From contig JALJCO010013393.1 in assembly GCA_023101725.1 (NCBI GenBank), forward strand, positions 186,001-250,000: 64,000 nt of DNA, given 5' to 3'. The number at the start of each line of letters is the position of its first letter. Position 1 is the first letter of the stretch. The DNA comes from Atherinomorus stipes. Lineage: Eukaryota; Chordata; Actinopteri; Atheriniformes; Atherinidae. Shown here in pieces: positions 21,216-34,190 of the stretch. The position numbers and the translations under genes are program-made. Below the pieces are notes generated by a model. That model saw only the letters and a list, made by a program, of their open reading frames with translations. It was not told the DNA's origin and did no database searches.

Positions 21216-22795
21216 GACAAAAAATAGAAAAACAATGTTGAATATTGTCAGAATCTGATAGAGTTGAAGATCTATTGGTCGTAAATATAGCTTTTGGACT
21301 TTGTGGGAATTTTAATTTATCCCTTGAGTTGAACTGGTTCCAGCTGTTTTAGAAATAATTGTAAGGCAAAATGGTGCTTCACTAAAAGACATAGATGTTT
21401 AATTATATTCCCAACAGTTATGCTGCATGGGAGGCAGTCCAGATCTCCATCACTGCTCTGGTCCTCATACACCAATCATATCCACCTGATTCTGAGCAGA
21501 TCCTCCTGAAGCTGCCAAAAATACGAGTAGTCACCAACATCTGAGGCAGTCACCAACACCAAAGGATGTCCTGGACTGTCTGCTTCTGGGAGGATAGCAA
21601 TACACCCTCAGGGATGTGGAGCAGTCCTCTGGATTAGGCTGCAACAGATGCCGTCAGTTTGCATGCTGGTTTGGAGATCAGGTGAACACCTCAGACTTTT
21701 GTAGTGTCAACCCCTTCTAAACAGTTTTTGTAAGACCCACTGCTGTCCTGGGGATGTAACTGGTCTGCAGAAAGGTTTCGGTACGTGTAAAAATGAAGGC
21801 TTTTCCAACAAAACATTATACTATAACAAGATAAGCAGTTTTCACTTTACCTGCAGGCTGTTTTTCTTTTATGCTGCCACTGATAATTTCACCCTTGAAT
21901 TTATTACACCTTTTAATCCACAGAATCGGGAGTTAGATGAGATAGCAATGACTGGATCTTCTGTAAGGAGTAACAAACCACTGGCTAATACAAATCGCTG
22001 GACTGTAGAGTTCTGGCATTTCTTTATGGAATGACCTCATCATAATTTTAATCACCCTGAAAGGATGTGGGGGATTGTGAGATGGGCTGCATTGTGTAAT
22101 AAAAACTAAATCATCACTGTCCTGCACAGGCAGCCTTCCAAGGAGGATCAAATGCTTCTCAGCCCACATATGGGAAAAAAGCCCGTTTTCCATCGGATGT
22201 ACAGTATTTGCTTGTCTGCCTTACAAACGATTTACTTCAGGTGGTTATTTCTGATGACCTGATGAAAAGATATTAAATTAAGGTGAGGCATTACAGGTCA
22301 GTAGGGGGAAATTTCCAACAGCTATCAACATAAAACTTTACAGGTTTGTTGCTATTACAATTTTTTTTTTTTTTTGTATTGGAAGCTTTTTGAAATGTTA
22401 TATTAGAATATGCAGTATGTTATTATAAAGCCAAATATGCCAATTTACACACATTTTCCAGGGAAAAGAAACTCTAAACACTGGATTAAGTCAGGTATAA
22501 AATTAACTTTGCATTTTTTGCTATTAAAGTGACAAAAATTTAGGTATAATCTCTTTTTATCACTTCAAAGTTGAGAAAATACTATCAACCAGAAAAATCT
22601 AAATTTTCACTGTTGTTTTGTGATAAAATGTTCTATCAGCCAGGCTGTTAATGAGATAAAGAAAAAATTTTCAGTACAAACCACTGAAATACAGACACGA
22701 GCAAATCTGGAAGGTTTGATGTTCAAGAGTTGCTGAAGTGGAGATTTTTGCCCCAGTGTATTAGAAAAACTCAATTCGAGGAAATAGCCTTTAAA
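21216..22795. other. No recognised feature
   Basis: AT-rich DNA with a T run at 22362-22375. No domain or repeat family recognised. Confidence 0.6.
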
Positions 22796-23145
22796 TGAAA
22801 AAAAGCTTGATTAATCCCGAAGGGAATTTATTATTTAGTTTATGTGATTTAAAAATAGTCATATTCATGGAAAACATATTTGTTCCAGAGGCTGATGTCT
22901 GCTGTTGGAATGATCTCCTGAACCTTTCAATGTTGCAGCAGACCTGAAGAAGCCTCTGTCTGAACACTGTTTCCTCACTGTGTTGTGTAGAGGGTGTGAA
23001 GAATTGTACATCAAGTTCAGCAGGTTGTTCAGCATTCTTCTTTGGACAATCAGCTCCAGGACTCAGATCAGGCCCCAGAACAGAATCAGAACTTCTGGAT
23101 TTGTTCAGATTCTTTCAGGGGCCGTCCCCATTGCACCGAACTGTA
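22796..23145 (-). mobile_element. LINE 3' end, minus strand
   Basis: CTTGATTAATCCCGAAGGGA (about 22805) is the complement of the TCCCTTCGGGATTAAT tail found at LINE 3' ends. It is followed by a GC-richer region of about 300 bp (CCTGAAGAAGCCTCTGTCTG, CTCCAGGACTCAGATCAGG) that looks like 3' untranslated sequence of the same element. The clade is not determined. Confidence 0.45.
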
Positions 23146-23210
23146 GTAAAACCAATTTACTATTTAAATTTAAATTTGTTTAAATTTAAATTTATTTAAA
23201 TTTGCCCTTT
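23146..23210. repeat. TTTAAA-rich inverted repeat
   Basis: ATTTAAATTTAAATTTGTTT and its near-complement ATTTAAATTTATTTAAATTT form a small AT-rich foldback with several TTTAAA sites. Confidence 0.7.
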
Positions 23211-23799
23211 TGTCCCCATAAAACTAGGGATTAGGCTTAATGAAACCGGACATGTCTGACACCAGGTTCCAAGGTTCCAAGGTTTGAAACCTTGACCGTC
23301 TGAGTTCCATCAGGACAGTTGTGCAGCTGACAACTGGAGGATATGACATCACTGTGACAATCACACGCCAATCACAACAACAATAGTGGTGTCAGTGACC
23401 AACTGTGCCATTTTCCTCCAGACAATCCTGTCTTATTTGCTCCAAAATGCTGCTTTACAACAGAGTATTGTGCTACTGTACCATCAACAGCGGGACCAAG
23501 CCCACCTGCATGTCACATGGCACGAGATGAGCCCTCATCTGTGTAGGAGCTACGTCTTGTTCTAACTTTGGAGTGTTATCCTTTAATCATCATATCATCT
23601 CCTGCAGCCTTGTAGAATGTATTACAGCGGTTTCGTGGGGTGGGGGAAACCTTTCTGTTTTTTCCCCTCCATGTCCTCACAGCAGCAAAGCCGGTGCTTT
23701 GAGGACATGGCCTAAGGTTTGTGTTCTGTTTCTGCGGCCCCAGCAGATGACTGAACTCACCAACGTAGACTGATAGCAGATCTGCATCATTTATACTTG
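23211..23799. other. No recognised feature
   Basis: Includes a local duplication, GGTTCCAAGGTTCCAAGGTTT, at about 23265. No gene recognised. Confidence 0.55.
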
Positions 23800-23930
23800 T
23801 AGCATGTTCACAACAACTTTAATGTACATTTGGATGGAGGTGGACTGCATTTTGTTGCTTTGTACTTGTGAAGTGTGCAATGACAATAAAGTTTAATTCT
23901 TTTATTCTATTCTATTCTATCTTGGTTCAG
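23800..23930 (+). mobile_element. LINE 3' tail with TTCTA repeats
   Basis: GTGTGCAATGACAATAAAG followed by TTTAATTCTTTTATTCTATT and further TTCTA units is the 3' terminus of a common fish LINE/SINE tail type. The upstream limit is uncertain. Confidence 0.6.
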
Positions 23931-26135
23931 ACACTGAATGATCAGAATCTTTATTCTAGATGCTTCTGTGTTGCATATCCAGTCTAGTCTATTGTCCAGC
24001 TGAGATCCATGTTTCTCGTATTACACCTCCACCTCTTCTCTCCACCTCTTCTCCCTGGATGTAAGCAGTGCTTTGTAGTCTTCCACCTGACAGTGGAATC
24101 ACTGCCATATATTTTTGTTTCTCTGTCCATGCCTGTCACAGGGCAAAACTTAGAAAGTCTTCAATCAATCCTAAGGACATTTTTATGAAGTGTCAGATGG
24201 TCAAACCAACAATCCTGCAGTCCTGTGTTTATCTGAGCCACAGCTGACCACAACAGTTAACTGAGGCTGCAAATTTAACTTTATGCTTCCTTTATGCGTT
24301 CACATGAAGACATGGAAGGAGCAAAAAAAGATGGAGAAAAACCTGGGTCACTTGTTCTTCAATCAGCTTCTACATCAAAAAAGAGCCGGAAAAATCCATA
24401 GGGAGTTTTCTGCTGTGACTTTTTCTCATAGAGCTTAATTAATGAAAGTACATTGAGTAAGTTGTTAAAGTCTGTTACTTACTTTTTATCTGCAGCTTCA
24501 TGTGATGAACCAGAAGTCTGAGCAGGTTGTATGTATGAGCTGGTTCAAACTTTTCACTGTAACCCCAAAAGACCTGCAGAGATCAAACAAAAATCATTTT
24601 GCTGATGATTGTACCAGTCTTTGTAGAAATTAAATGAACTTAGGATTTATTAAAATAAGCCACTGGTTAATTCAAATCTGCAAAATAATATTTACTGTAT
24701 GCGTTATTATATAACGGGTTTGAATAAGTTAAAAATCCGACTTTGTCACTTTTAGTTAACATGTTCTCAGTTATGCACCACATAACAACCAGAAAATCAT
24801 TTGTATTTTCCTCCAAATCTGTTACTTTAGTCAGGATGTGTCCATTAAGAGACTGAAAGCCTCAGTAAATGTGAAACATGAATGGATCAGAGGTATGAGT
24901 GCTGAGATAAGTACTTTGGAAAGCCTTTACAGAGTGTAGGTGTCTTGTCTTTTTCCTTCTAATGGTAAAACCAGCGGTGTACTACACCGATACTGGAAGG
25001 TTCTGTAATGTAGGTACTTCTGTAATGACCATTCAGGCTTCTGAACAGTAGTAATTGCATATCTCACTGGTTTCTAGGCAACAGTCTCCATTTGAGGAAT
25101 ATATTTGAACACGTTTTTCTAAAATCCGCAAAACTGATCTTTTTATGTTGTTTCATAGTTTGGTGTAAAATAGTGTCATGAACATTAACAAGTGAAATCT
25201 GAATATTCTAGTCGATGTGTTTTATTCCTCTGGGACCGAATCAGTGTAAATGTTGTTTGGGGATCTTTACCAAATCCAATGACGTTATTCCAATGCAACC
25301 ATGGTATCCGAAAGTTAACCATGGAGAAATATCATCACCTTTATCCCGACACTGGCAGCACAATGTTAAGAGGTTGCCAGGGCAAGAATGACAATGCAGC
25401 CATGATGACCAGAGAGAGATGCAGCCATGCTCGATGATACAGCATCACCGGGCAATACAGGAGTCAAATCTAATGCACACAGCAGCCTGTTAATCCAAAA
25501 TAAAAATCAGCGAGGAAGGCGGCTGCCAGCTGCTGGACTGAGCTGAATTCAGAAAGTTTGATTAATTTGTGAAGGCATACAACTATAAACCCTCAGCATT
25601 TGATATAATATGCTCATTGCACCTTCTCAAATCTGTATATTATATTCCATTGGTAACTCGTTTAACACTTTTCTATGGGCATAAACACAACCAATGAGTT
25701 AAAAGTGATTAAAAATAAACAAATAAATAAATAAATAAATGATGTTTTATAGGTCTGGCAAATGCATCCCAGATTTGGGTCCACCTGAAATCTAAATGAA
25801 TACCAGGTCTGCAGCGGCCAGAGATCAGCTGATCACTGCCGTCAACTCACTGTTGTGTGACATCATATCTGCTGTGAAGATCTGGCAACCAGACAATGTC
25901 CACGATTATATTCTATTACAACTCCTTCAGCACATCTGATCTGAAAGACTTTAGGTGTGAGCTGAGTGTGTAGCTACTAATTGGTTGGGGTGTTTCTGCT
26001 GGGTGGTGCCTTCCTAGATAACTTAACATAAGGCTCAGTTATAGGAGGCGTGAAAGACCTGTGGGAAATATAGGGATTGAAAAAAAGGGGGTGATGGAAG
26101 AAATAATATAAATTATCAAAACATTCGGGAGTTGG
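23931..26135. other. No gene recognised
   Basis: About 2.2 kb of AT-rich DNA with an AAAT microsatellite at about 25718-25740. No repeat family is clear. Confidence 0.6.
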
Positions 26136-26145
26136 TAGGACTGGT

Positions 26146-26266
26146 CATCATCATCATGTCAGTCATTTTCTGTACCGCTTATCCAGTTCAGGGTCGCGGG
26201 GGTTGCTGGAGCCTATCCCAGCTATTATCAGGCGAGAGGCGGGGTACACCCTGGACAGGTCGCCAC
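26146..26266 (-). mobile_element. 5'-truncated GGTTAGCAC retrocopy with perfect 10-bp duplication
   Basis: TAGGACTGGT occurs at 26136-26145 and again at 26267-26276. Between them lie 121 bp of the 3' part of the retroposon in minus orientation: CATTTTCTGTACCGCTTATC, GGTTGCTGGAGCCTATCCCA, GGGGTACACCCTGGACAGG. An ATC/ATG-rich stretch stands at the 3' end. The head is missing. The duplication proves a single retroposition event. Confidence 0.9.
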
Positions 26267-26276
26267 TAGGACTGGT

Positions 26277-28691
26277 GTTAATGAATTTTGTCAGAAGAGG
26301 ATGACAAAAGCAACAAAAACATCACATTTTCAATCCACATTTCAGGTGCTGTTGGATCACTGATCATCAAATCAGTTTATTGATCTACAACGAGGTATGA
26401 TTCCACCTCTACAGGAACCAGGCTGTATGTCCTTGTCATAGTTGGCCCGGTTTCCAATCTCTTGCTGCATTTTATCTCCCTCTCTCTGTTTACTGCCTGC
26501 ACTAGTGTCAATAAACACCACTTGAGCCAACTTACATTGAATGTGTCCTTAACTGTGATTCTGTATTTTTTCCATCACTGTCAAGAGATCAGACAGTTGA
26601 GAATTAAGATGAGTAGCCTTCACCTCATGCATGCAGCATACAGGGAAAGGCTGAACACCTATGATCCAGAGGTGGTCATATTCTGTAGACATCAGAGATA
26701 AGACCATTAGGAAAGCAACGGTGACATCATTAAAGTCTAATAATTTGAGGAATACTTGGGTCGAGTGCTTAATTGAATGGATTTCATAAACTGGCAGGAA
26801 TGTAACTGGGTCCTGGGTTGCTAACGACTTAAGGGATGCATTTAATGGCCGTGCCGTTATATGCTAGAAGCTGATGGACATTCAGAAATGGACAGTAGAA
26901 TTACTATTAAATGAGAAGTGTTCCACAGTCTCACCTTGTTCATTAATGAAGACTTCAACTGCAAAACGACCCCATAATAATTCATCAAGGTTGCAGACTG
27001 TTGGTTGTCTCAGCTTAAGAGTTGAACCCCTCTCACAAAGCAAGATACATTAAACAAGCAGCATGTCAGTGTTATGTCAGCTTTTAGCAGACATTATTTA
27101 GAGATAATGTCTCAGTAAACTGCAGAGGGGTGAGATACGAGTCTGAGAAAAGGGCTCCGAGGCTTCCTTGTCTTATTGTAATGCTATTTTTGCATGTTTT
27201 TTTCTGTGGAAACCTTTCACTCGAAGGTGCAGTGTATGTCCTAGACATGTGAAAGATGATAAGTGAAAGCCAATGAAGCACAGCCAACCATTTCAAAGAC
27301 GCATCAATAATAGATAGTAGCACTATCTCTTGGGCTAAACACTGCAGGAGGTACGTGGTCTGGTGAAACCAACCATCTGTGGCCCAAACAAAAACTCTCT
27401 GAAGCCCTGATCTCTGCCTCCCCCTTCTCCACTCCCACCACCCCTGGCTCTCATCTCTCCATCCCAGCACCCTTACTCTCAAGACCCAATACTTAAGGGA
27501 CTTTGCAGCTATTTAATGTTTAATACCCTCTAAAGCCAAAAGAATGCTAATTTCTGTGGCCTGCTACCAATTTTCTTCCTTTTCACTCTCACCCCAAAAT
27601 TACAAATCTGTTGTCCCCACGGCCCCATTTATCCCCGGCATTACAGCTGGGGACAATTATGTGCAGGAAGCTTACAGGGGGAGGTATTTTGGGAGAAGCC
27701 AGGAAGCGAGCTGTGGATCCATCCTTCAAGGAAGAAGAAGCCCTTCAGACTGTGGAGGGGGTGCACTCTGGCCACAGGGCACTTCTGGGGTCCCAGCATT
27801 GAATCCCCACCCCCCTTACAGTCCCTTGCTACCACCACAGTCTATGAAGATTAGCCAAAACAAGGCATGGAGGTGGGTGGGGTGTATGTGGTGAGGTAGA
27901 TTGAAGGAAGATGAAAGAAAGAGAGAAAATGAGGAGCAACTCTCTGTTAACCCCCCCGTCCTGCCCCCCTACTGTGCACAGCAGGCGAGTGTTTCAGTGA
28001 CCTGAGCTATCATATTTCCAGATTGAATGAAATGTCTTTGTCTTAAAGTCTCATCTTTGACCATTTTATTTTCTTGGAATGGAAGATGAAAACTGAAATG
28101 ATCCAACAAATGCCATTCCATTTAGTTTCTCTAAATAGCCTGCAATCAGAAATGTCATTGGATAGCCCTGTGAACAATAGCTGCACTGTAAAGACCTGGA
28201 AAACATGGCACCCTCAAAGCTGGAGAGATATTTATTTCCACAATATAGACAGCTTCAAGGAAAGTAAGCAATGCACTTCACCACAACTGCAAAGCCCATT
28301 TATGACAAATAAAATGTATGTGGTTGGACACAAAGCCCTCAGGTTCCACCTAACTAGATCCAGTCATCCTAAGACTTATTCATACCCTCCAATTAAAGAA
28401 AATGCTAAGTTCACAATTGTAATTCAAATAACAATGAACTAAAAAAAAACAAAAAAAAAACTAATGAATAAAAATGAACAAAATTATAATTTCCTGAAAT
28501 AAAATATTGATTTTAACTTGAAGTTGAAAATAATATTTTTTAAAAACCAAACAAAACCAAAAAATTACCCGTCAACAGTTGCAGAAGTCTTTTTGAACAT
28601 TTTAGAAAACACATGATTGCAGTGACTGTCCCAAAAGTGTTACTCAACAAAATTTTTGCTTCAGAGCCCCATCTTGCTTGTTTATTTGTTT
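26277..28691. other. No gene recognised
   Basis: Unique-looking DNA. 27545-27850 is GC-richer with open frames on both strands but no recognisable domain. A-rich patches lie at 28440-28460. Confidence 0.55.
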
Positions 28692-28923
28692 TATTACCTC
28701 TGCCAAGGAGGTTATGTTTTTGGTAGCGTTGGTTTGTCTGTTTGTCTGTCTGCAACTTCACCAGCCAAGTGCCTCAGCCCAAGGACAAACCCAATTAATT
28801 TTGGTGGTGGTCCGAATCACCTTCTGGATTGGGGTATCTATTGAAGGACTCTTCATCATTGTGAGATAGGCCAAAGTTTGAAATTTTTGCATATAACTCC
28901 ATACAAATGGCCCGAGTGTTTGG

Positions 28924-28956
<33 letters not shown>

Positions 28957-29406
28957 TCAATGAGTCCTATAATGTTTCAAAAGTTGAACTGGATCCAGAG
29001 AAAATTCCAGATACTGTGATCCAGAACACACAAAAATAAGGGAGTCGCTGGATTTTTTAGTGCTGAAAGGTAACAAATACAAACATGCAACTAACACGAA
29101 ATTGTAGCCAAGACTCTGCTGAATTGGGAGAATGTCAACAGAACTGACATGTCTTCAATAGCAACGGAGCTAGATCCAGAAAAAAAACGCCATTATGGAA
29201 ATAACTCTTGAAGGGTTAGGGGTTAGGGGTGATACAAGTGATACAAGCATGATTCCAGATGCTATTGGTATGTTTTCATGGTAAAGGAATCCAGTGATGC
29301 CGATTAAATGGATGCAGGAGAGTAAGTTTTTGTTGTCAGTCACAATATGTGGGGTAAATGAGCTGCTTGGTGAAGGTCTGTGCTCTCCGAGTGCTTTTCT
29401 AGTTTT
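28692..29406 (+). mobile_element. Dispersed repeat, CCAAGGAGGTTATG..GGTCTGTGCTCTCCGAGTGC type
   Basis: The left edge ACCTCTGCCAAGGAGGTTAT and the right edge TGCTTGGTGAAGGTCTGTGC then TCTCCGAGTGCTTTTCTAG are the two ends of a repeat widespread in fish and other animals. TTGGTTTGTCTGTTTGTCTG (about 28729) and TTTTGGTGGTGGTCCG (28799) are usual internal parts. The edges are themselves roughly complementary (GCCAAGGAGGT against CTTGGTGAAGGT). An A run at 28925-28951 interrupts it. There is no coding capacity. Confidence 0.75.
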
Positions 29407-30285
29407 TGATGTGTTTCCTTTGATCATTTCTGTTGAACCACAATTTAAAAATCAATGTCATGATTTTCATAAAATTTTATTTTATCATTAATTTTGTCAA
29501 TTTCAACTTAGATCACTGACAGCTGATTTTCTTTCCTTCTTCAATTGGAGGGTATGAAAAATTGTGAGGATGACTATAGAATTTAACTCCTTGATGCTTA
29601 TTGTTTCTAATTTGCAACAAACCAAGTTCGGTCTTTCTTCAAATTTGCTGTCTTTTTGTTTGATTTAAACAGTTTATTTATGATGGAAATTTTAATAGTG
29701 GTAATGATTTGACCTCAGCTGCAAGCAAACACGAAGATGAAGCCAACCAAACTAAAATGCAATGTCCAAGCTCAGAGCTAAGTGAACACATTCCAGAACA
29801 TAAGTCGTAGGTCTTTTTCTCTGGATGAATTAACTTAGGTCATTTCCCTGGACAGGGGGGTCAGGAAGAGACATCTGCCATTATCATCCATTACTGTCAT
29901 AGCTTTCATCTATAACAAGCAGCAGATGAGAATATTGTCATGTTCAGTATGTGCTTATTTGTTGCTGTGTGCTTTCTGGGCCATCCGGGGAAGACTAATA
30001 AAAATCCTCTTGAGGGAAAGAAGTCACGGTGGCATTTATCTAAAGGGACTCTTTTGCACTTGAAATGTCCCCCATCCTTTTAATTATTCAATAGACCGCT
30101 TTTTCTTCACTTCTCTTTGACATGATAGCCACAGTCATCACCTCAGGGTTAAATATCTGCTCCCGTTCACACCCCAGCAGACAGTCGCCCATCAGAAGAA
30201 TGTTATTTACTGTCAGTCCATAGGCTGCATAACCCACTTCGGTGCAGAAACTGTACATCTGTATGCATCACTGAGTGTATTTAGG
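29407..30285. other. No gene recognised
   Basis: AT-rich DNA. 29930-30110 looks less AT-biased but carries no motif I can name. Confidence 0.55.
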
Positions 30286-30635
30286 GGCGGCTGTGGCTCA
30301 GGTGGAAGAACAGGTCGGCCAATGATCGAAGGATCGGCGGTTTGAATCCCGATCCCCCAGTCATCTGTCGTTGTGTCCTTGGGCAAGACACTTAACCCTC
30401 CTTGCCTCCAGTGGGGGCATCACTGGTGTATGAATGTGTGTGGATATTCCGGTGGTGGTCGGAGGGGCTGTAGGCGCGAAATAGATGCCACCCTTCTGTC
30501 AGTCTGCCCCAGGGCAGCTGTGGCTACATATGTAGCTTGCCATCACCAAGTATGAATGAGGAGTGCACGAATAATGGACTTACTGTAAGTGCTTTGAGTG
30601 CCTTGAAAAGTGCAATATAATTCTAATCCATTATT
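30286..30635 (+). mobile_element. tRNA-derived SINE, copy 2
   Basis: Box A TGGCTCAGGTGG (30294-30305) and box B GGTTTGAATCC (30339-30349) form a tRNA-like pol III promoter. The body GTGTCCTTGGGCAAGACACT and the tail GAGTGCCTTGAAAAGTGCAA, TATAATTCTAATCCATTATT are shared with the minus-strand copy at 13421-13763. The tail resembles the GCGCTATATAAAT 3' ends of LINEs that would supply the reverse transcriptase. Confidence 0.88.
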
Positions 30636-31549
30636 CCCTCATCTTTCTGGGAAATTGTCGTTTTGTAATCCATACTCTGCAGCAGAAGACCAGATAGTCT
30701 CTTTTCATAAAATGTTCTTTTAGACATCACACCTCTTCATGCTTTATAATTGAACACAACTGTTTTCTAGCATAACTTGTGTTATTTTTGTGTTTCAATG
30801 TAAACCTTTATTTCATAAAGGTTAGATCCCGTCTCCTCCAAAATGTCAACAACGAGGTAAGTTGGTGGGGATGTTGAAAACTTCCCTCAACAGCTGATGT
30901 ATGGTCAGTCAGGTTTATATGACTGCTCCTCCCTGATTCCATGTTTTAAATCTTCAAATCCTCTGAGAGTATTGTAAGAGAAATGGAGGAATCATAAAAC
31001 CATTAATGGCATCATTAAAAATAAATGGAATTAATAATGACTTGATGAATTATTAAAGTCGCATTTGAAATGTATCTGAGGATGTACAAGCTGTCATGTT
31101 AAGATTAGTTTCATAGCTAAGAAAAAGTTTTAGATAAAAAACTAAATCTGAAGCGCAGCAGTTTTAGGGGCATCTTGATATTTTAACATCAGTAGGTGTG
31201 AATCACGCTGACTCTAAATATGTATGTAAGTTTGTTCAGAGTTGTGACTCAGAGAAAACGAAACTTTCGACAAAATGTGCCAATGGTGCGAAAATTACTT
31301 GTAAAGTCATCTGGCAAACCTAGAACACCTTGTTTTAAGGACATCAGTCTGCCTCCTCACACTGAATCTGCTCATTCTATGGAAAGTTTGCGAATATTCT
31401 AGGTCTTTGGTGGTTTAGTGTCCTGATTGCACAGAAAGTTTGTGTCTGCTTAAAGTTTTCTTCTTCCCCTAAGCATCAGCTTCTTTTTTTTTCTTCCGAC
31501 AAAGAGAAAATGTAACAACGCGAATGGGCATCATTTTTGAGTGCTATGT
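30636..31549. other. No recognised feature
   Basis: AT-rich DNA. Confidence 0.6.
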
Positions 31550-31720
31550 TTAAAGGTGCATTCACACTTACGCGATTAGAGTCCGGAACACCTGCAAGTA
31601 CGGTACATTTGGGCCGGGGTGAAAAGGGTCAGTTTGTTTTGGTCCAGACTAAAGAACTTTATAAAAACTAACCACGGTGGTCGTGGTACGGTTCCATGCA
31701 GACTCCGGTACGGTTCATTA
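31550..31720. mobile_element. Fragment of a TTAA-type MITE (AGGTGCATTCACAC end)
   Basis: TTAAAGGTGCATTCACACTT followed by a GC-rich stretch with GGTACGG motifs resembles the end of fish elements that start (TTAA)AGGTGCATTCACACC. A related end (complement of GTGTGAATGTGTCC) lies at 58534. The right boundary is not seen. Confidence 0.4.
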
Positions 31721-32440
31721 ATGGTGAGAAAGCTGTGCAGCCTTGATTTGACCTATTTACAACAGTTCCCTTCATCCTACATGATAAATGAAACAGAAGC
31801 TTACCAGAGAGACTGCCGAAGACATCTCCGAATTAAAAGATAGTTCAGGTTAGGAGCTTAGCCCGTTTGCTGATATGGTCTTGATACGCATCTTGTCAGT
31901 GCCAAAAACACTCCCCAAAAATGAAAAACTCCCAGTGCTCTTGTGCCATATGCGAGTTTCATGCTGGAACAACAGCAGTATTTGTACTTGCTGCACAAAG
32001 TAATGATGATAATATATCACCATAATAACTAGCAGAAGAGTACCACAGAAGTACTACAGAGACCCCTGACAAAGTACGTTAGCGAACAAATCATAGGCTA
32101 ACAGCATTGAGCTGAGAGATGTGTTTCACTCACCAGTGCTGTTGTCTGTCCATGCGCATTTTTATAGTAAGAACTGCGTCAGGTTTCAGAAGTAATCCCA
32201 GAGAAAAAAAAAAACACTTTACTGCCCGAGATTCATGAAGTTGTCAGGAGTGAAATTCACACAAAAGTTTTTTTTTTTTTTTTTTCTGCTCCTGAAGTTA
32301 TAATCCAACCACTTCTGGCAAGTCGATTCGTCCAGTACAACAAACAAACTCCCACACTGAACGCAACCACATTTTTCTCAACTTGCCGTCCTCTACAGCT
32401 TAAAAAAAAAAAAAAACCTCCTGAACTCTGGAGCAAACGT
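31721..32440. other. No recognised feature
   Basis: Contains T and A homopolymers (32269-32285, 32402-32415). No gene. Confidence 0.5.
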
Positions 32441-32799
32441 CTGTTAGCTGATGGCTGCTTGTCTCTGAGAAAATCTTCGTGCAGGCTGTTAGTTTATTCC
32501 ACAGAGAGTGTGTATAGGTGAGGATTCTCTTTGAGTTTCTGTTCAACAAAGAGGGCGCCTTGCTACAATGTTGCGCACGCGTGTTTGTCGCTTCGTGATT
32601 GGTGCCACCTTGTTGCGTATACCAGTGTAAGTCAGTTATGTTAAGGAAGCTACAGCTTGGCCTGAATCTTCATATAAATTACTCAAATATGCACAAATGA
32701 AGAAAAAAACAACTTAAATGAAGCTTTTTATGAGGAAATAACACAGTAACATGCTGAAAAGCTCTTAAAAGTCCATTTTTCATGATAGGGCTCCTTTAA
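32441..32799. mobile_element. TTAA-type (Kolobok-like) element end
   Basis: AAGTCCATTTTTCATGATAG then GGCTCCTTTAA (TTAA at 32796-32799) is the complement of the TTAAAGGAGCCCTATCATG end known from fish TTAA elements. The inward sequence TTTTTATGAGGAAATAACAC also fits. The other end is uncertain, so the left limit is approximate. Confidence 0.45.
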
Positions 32800-32865
32800 G
32801 TTACAGGATTCGCTTGAAAAGTTATTAGAGTAGTTTGAGTTATTGCGAATACCACTTTTCTTTTT

Positions 32866-33170
32866 GTGTGTGTTCCTGTACTTGCTACAATTTGGGGACC
32901 ATTTTGTGTTTTTAACCAACAAAGTGTGGTCATTTTTGGAAAGTGAGGACATTTTGTCCGGTCCTCACTTAAGAAAGACCCCTTGTTGAGGGTCAAGATT
33001 TGGTTTTAGAGTTTAGCTTAGAATAAGGTTAGAGTTAGGGTTGGGAGTACGGTTTAGTTTACGCAATCAATTGTGATGTTTAGGGTTTGGATAAGGGGCT
33101 ATGGAATGTATTATGTCAATGACTGTCTTCACAAAGATAGAAGTACAAACCTGTGTGTGGGTATATGGGT
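32866..33170 (+). repeat. Dispersed fish repeat, GTGAGGACATTTTG type
   Basis: GTTCCTGTACTTGCTACAAT, GGGGACCATTTTGTGTTTT, GTGAGGACATTTTGTCCGGT and the GGTTAGAGTTAGGGTTGGGA core lead to AGGGGCTATGGAATGTATTA and CACAAAGATAGAAGTACAAA. It is bordered by TG runs on both sides. The last third is shared with 1255-1300. The GTTAGGG-like core looks telomere-like only by composition. Confidence 0.75.
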
Positions 33171-33790
33171 GTGTAGGAAAAGTATAACACTAAATTTTCA
33201 ATACATACAACAGGAGAAAGAAAATAAAAGCATATACATAAACAGAAAAAACAACAAACAGAATAGACCAATAGAAAGACAAACAGTAACAACTGATGGT
33301 ACAGATGGTTTCCAGAGGTTTCCAACAATGGAAAGAAGTACTCTCCCACATTTTCCATGTAGAAACTTTATCCTATTCCTGCCTGTATGAAATAGCATGC
33401 TAACTATTTTTCCACATGCATTATGTGGGAGTTTTGAGGCATTAGTTTATGGTTGATCTATAGCTGTAAGATAACCTCTCTGGAGATTGGGAAATCCACA
33501 GTGATCATCTTCCCCTGAATCATATTTAGACCAAGTTCTGAATCATCATTTTTCAAAAATGTGGTGCTTTGGCAACAGCAATATCAGATACGATATATGG
33601 CCTGCTTACAACTAAAGATCAGAGATCAACAACCTTGAGGGACTCCCCAAACAATATGTTAGAAACTGCAGGATATTTGGCATATCTTGCAAAGACAATG
33701 GGTTACTTTGTGAGAAACTTTAGATAACTGAGGCAGATTCTGCTCTAGTATAAATCTCAACCTTTATTTAAAGTAGATTAATTTATTTCT
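33171..33790. other. No recognised feature
   Basis: A-rich then mixed sequence without named motifs. Confidence 0.55.
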
Positions 33791-34190
33791 GGGGCTACAT
33801 GGTGGTGTGGTGGTTAGCACCGTAGCCCCACAGTAAGAAGTTTGATCCCTGGCTGGGGAGGGGGTTCGAGCAATTCCTACAGCGGCTTCCCTGTGTGGAC
33901 TTTGCATGTTCTCCCAATAAATGCATGGGTTCTCTCCGGGTACTCCGGCTTCCTCCCACCATCCAAAGACATGCATGTTAGGTTAACTGATCACTCTAAA
34001 TTGTCCCTAGGTATGAATGTGAGTGTGAATGGTTGTCTGTCTCTCTGTGTTGGCCCTGCGACAGACTGGCGACCTGTCCAGGGTGTACCCCGCCTCTTGC
34101 CTGATAATAGCTGGGATAGGCTCCAGCAACTGCGACCCTGAACTGGATAAGAGGTACAGAAAATGAATGAAAGGATGAATGATGAATAAT
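33791..34190 (+). mobile_element. GGTTAGCAC retroposon, near full length, copy 2
   Basis: It has a head GGTGGTGTGGTGGTTAGCAC, a degenerate box B region (AAGTTTGATCCC), the body CTCCGGGTACTCCGGCTTCC, GAATGGTTGTCTGTCTCTCT and GGCGACCTGTCCAGGGTGTA, and the tail GGATAAGAGGTACAGAAAAT followed by GAATGAA-type repeats. It shares the family described at 16836. Confidence 0.9.

Noticed and set aside
27544..27894. GC-richer region with overlapping frames on both strands (up to 116 codons)
   Set aside because: No domain recognised; the frames follow base composition. Might be conserved noncoding DNA, but this cannot be shown from one sequence.
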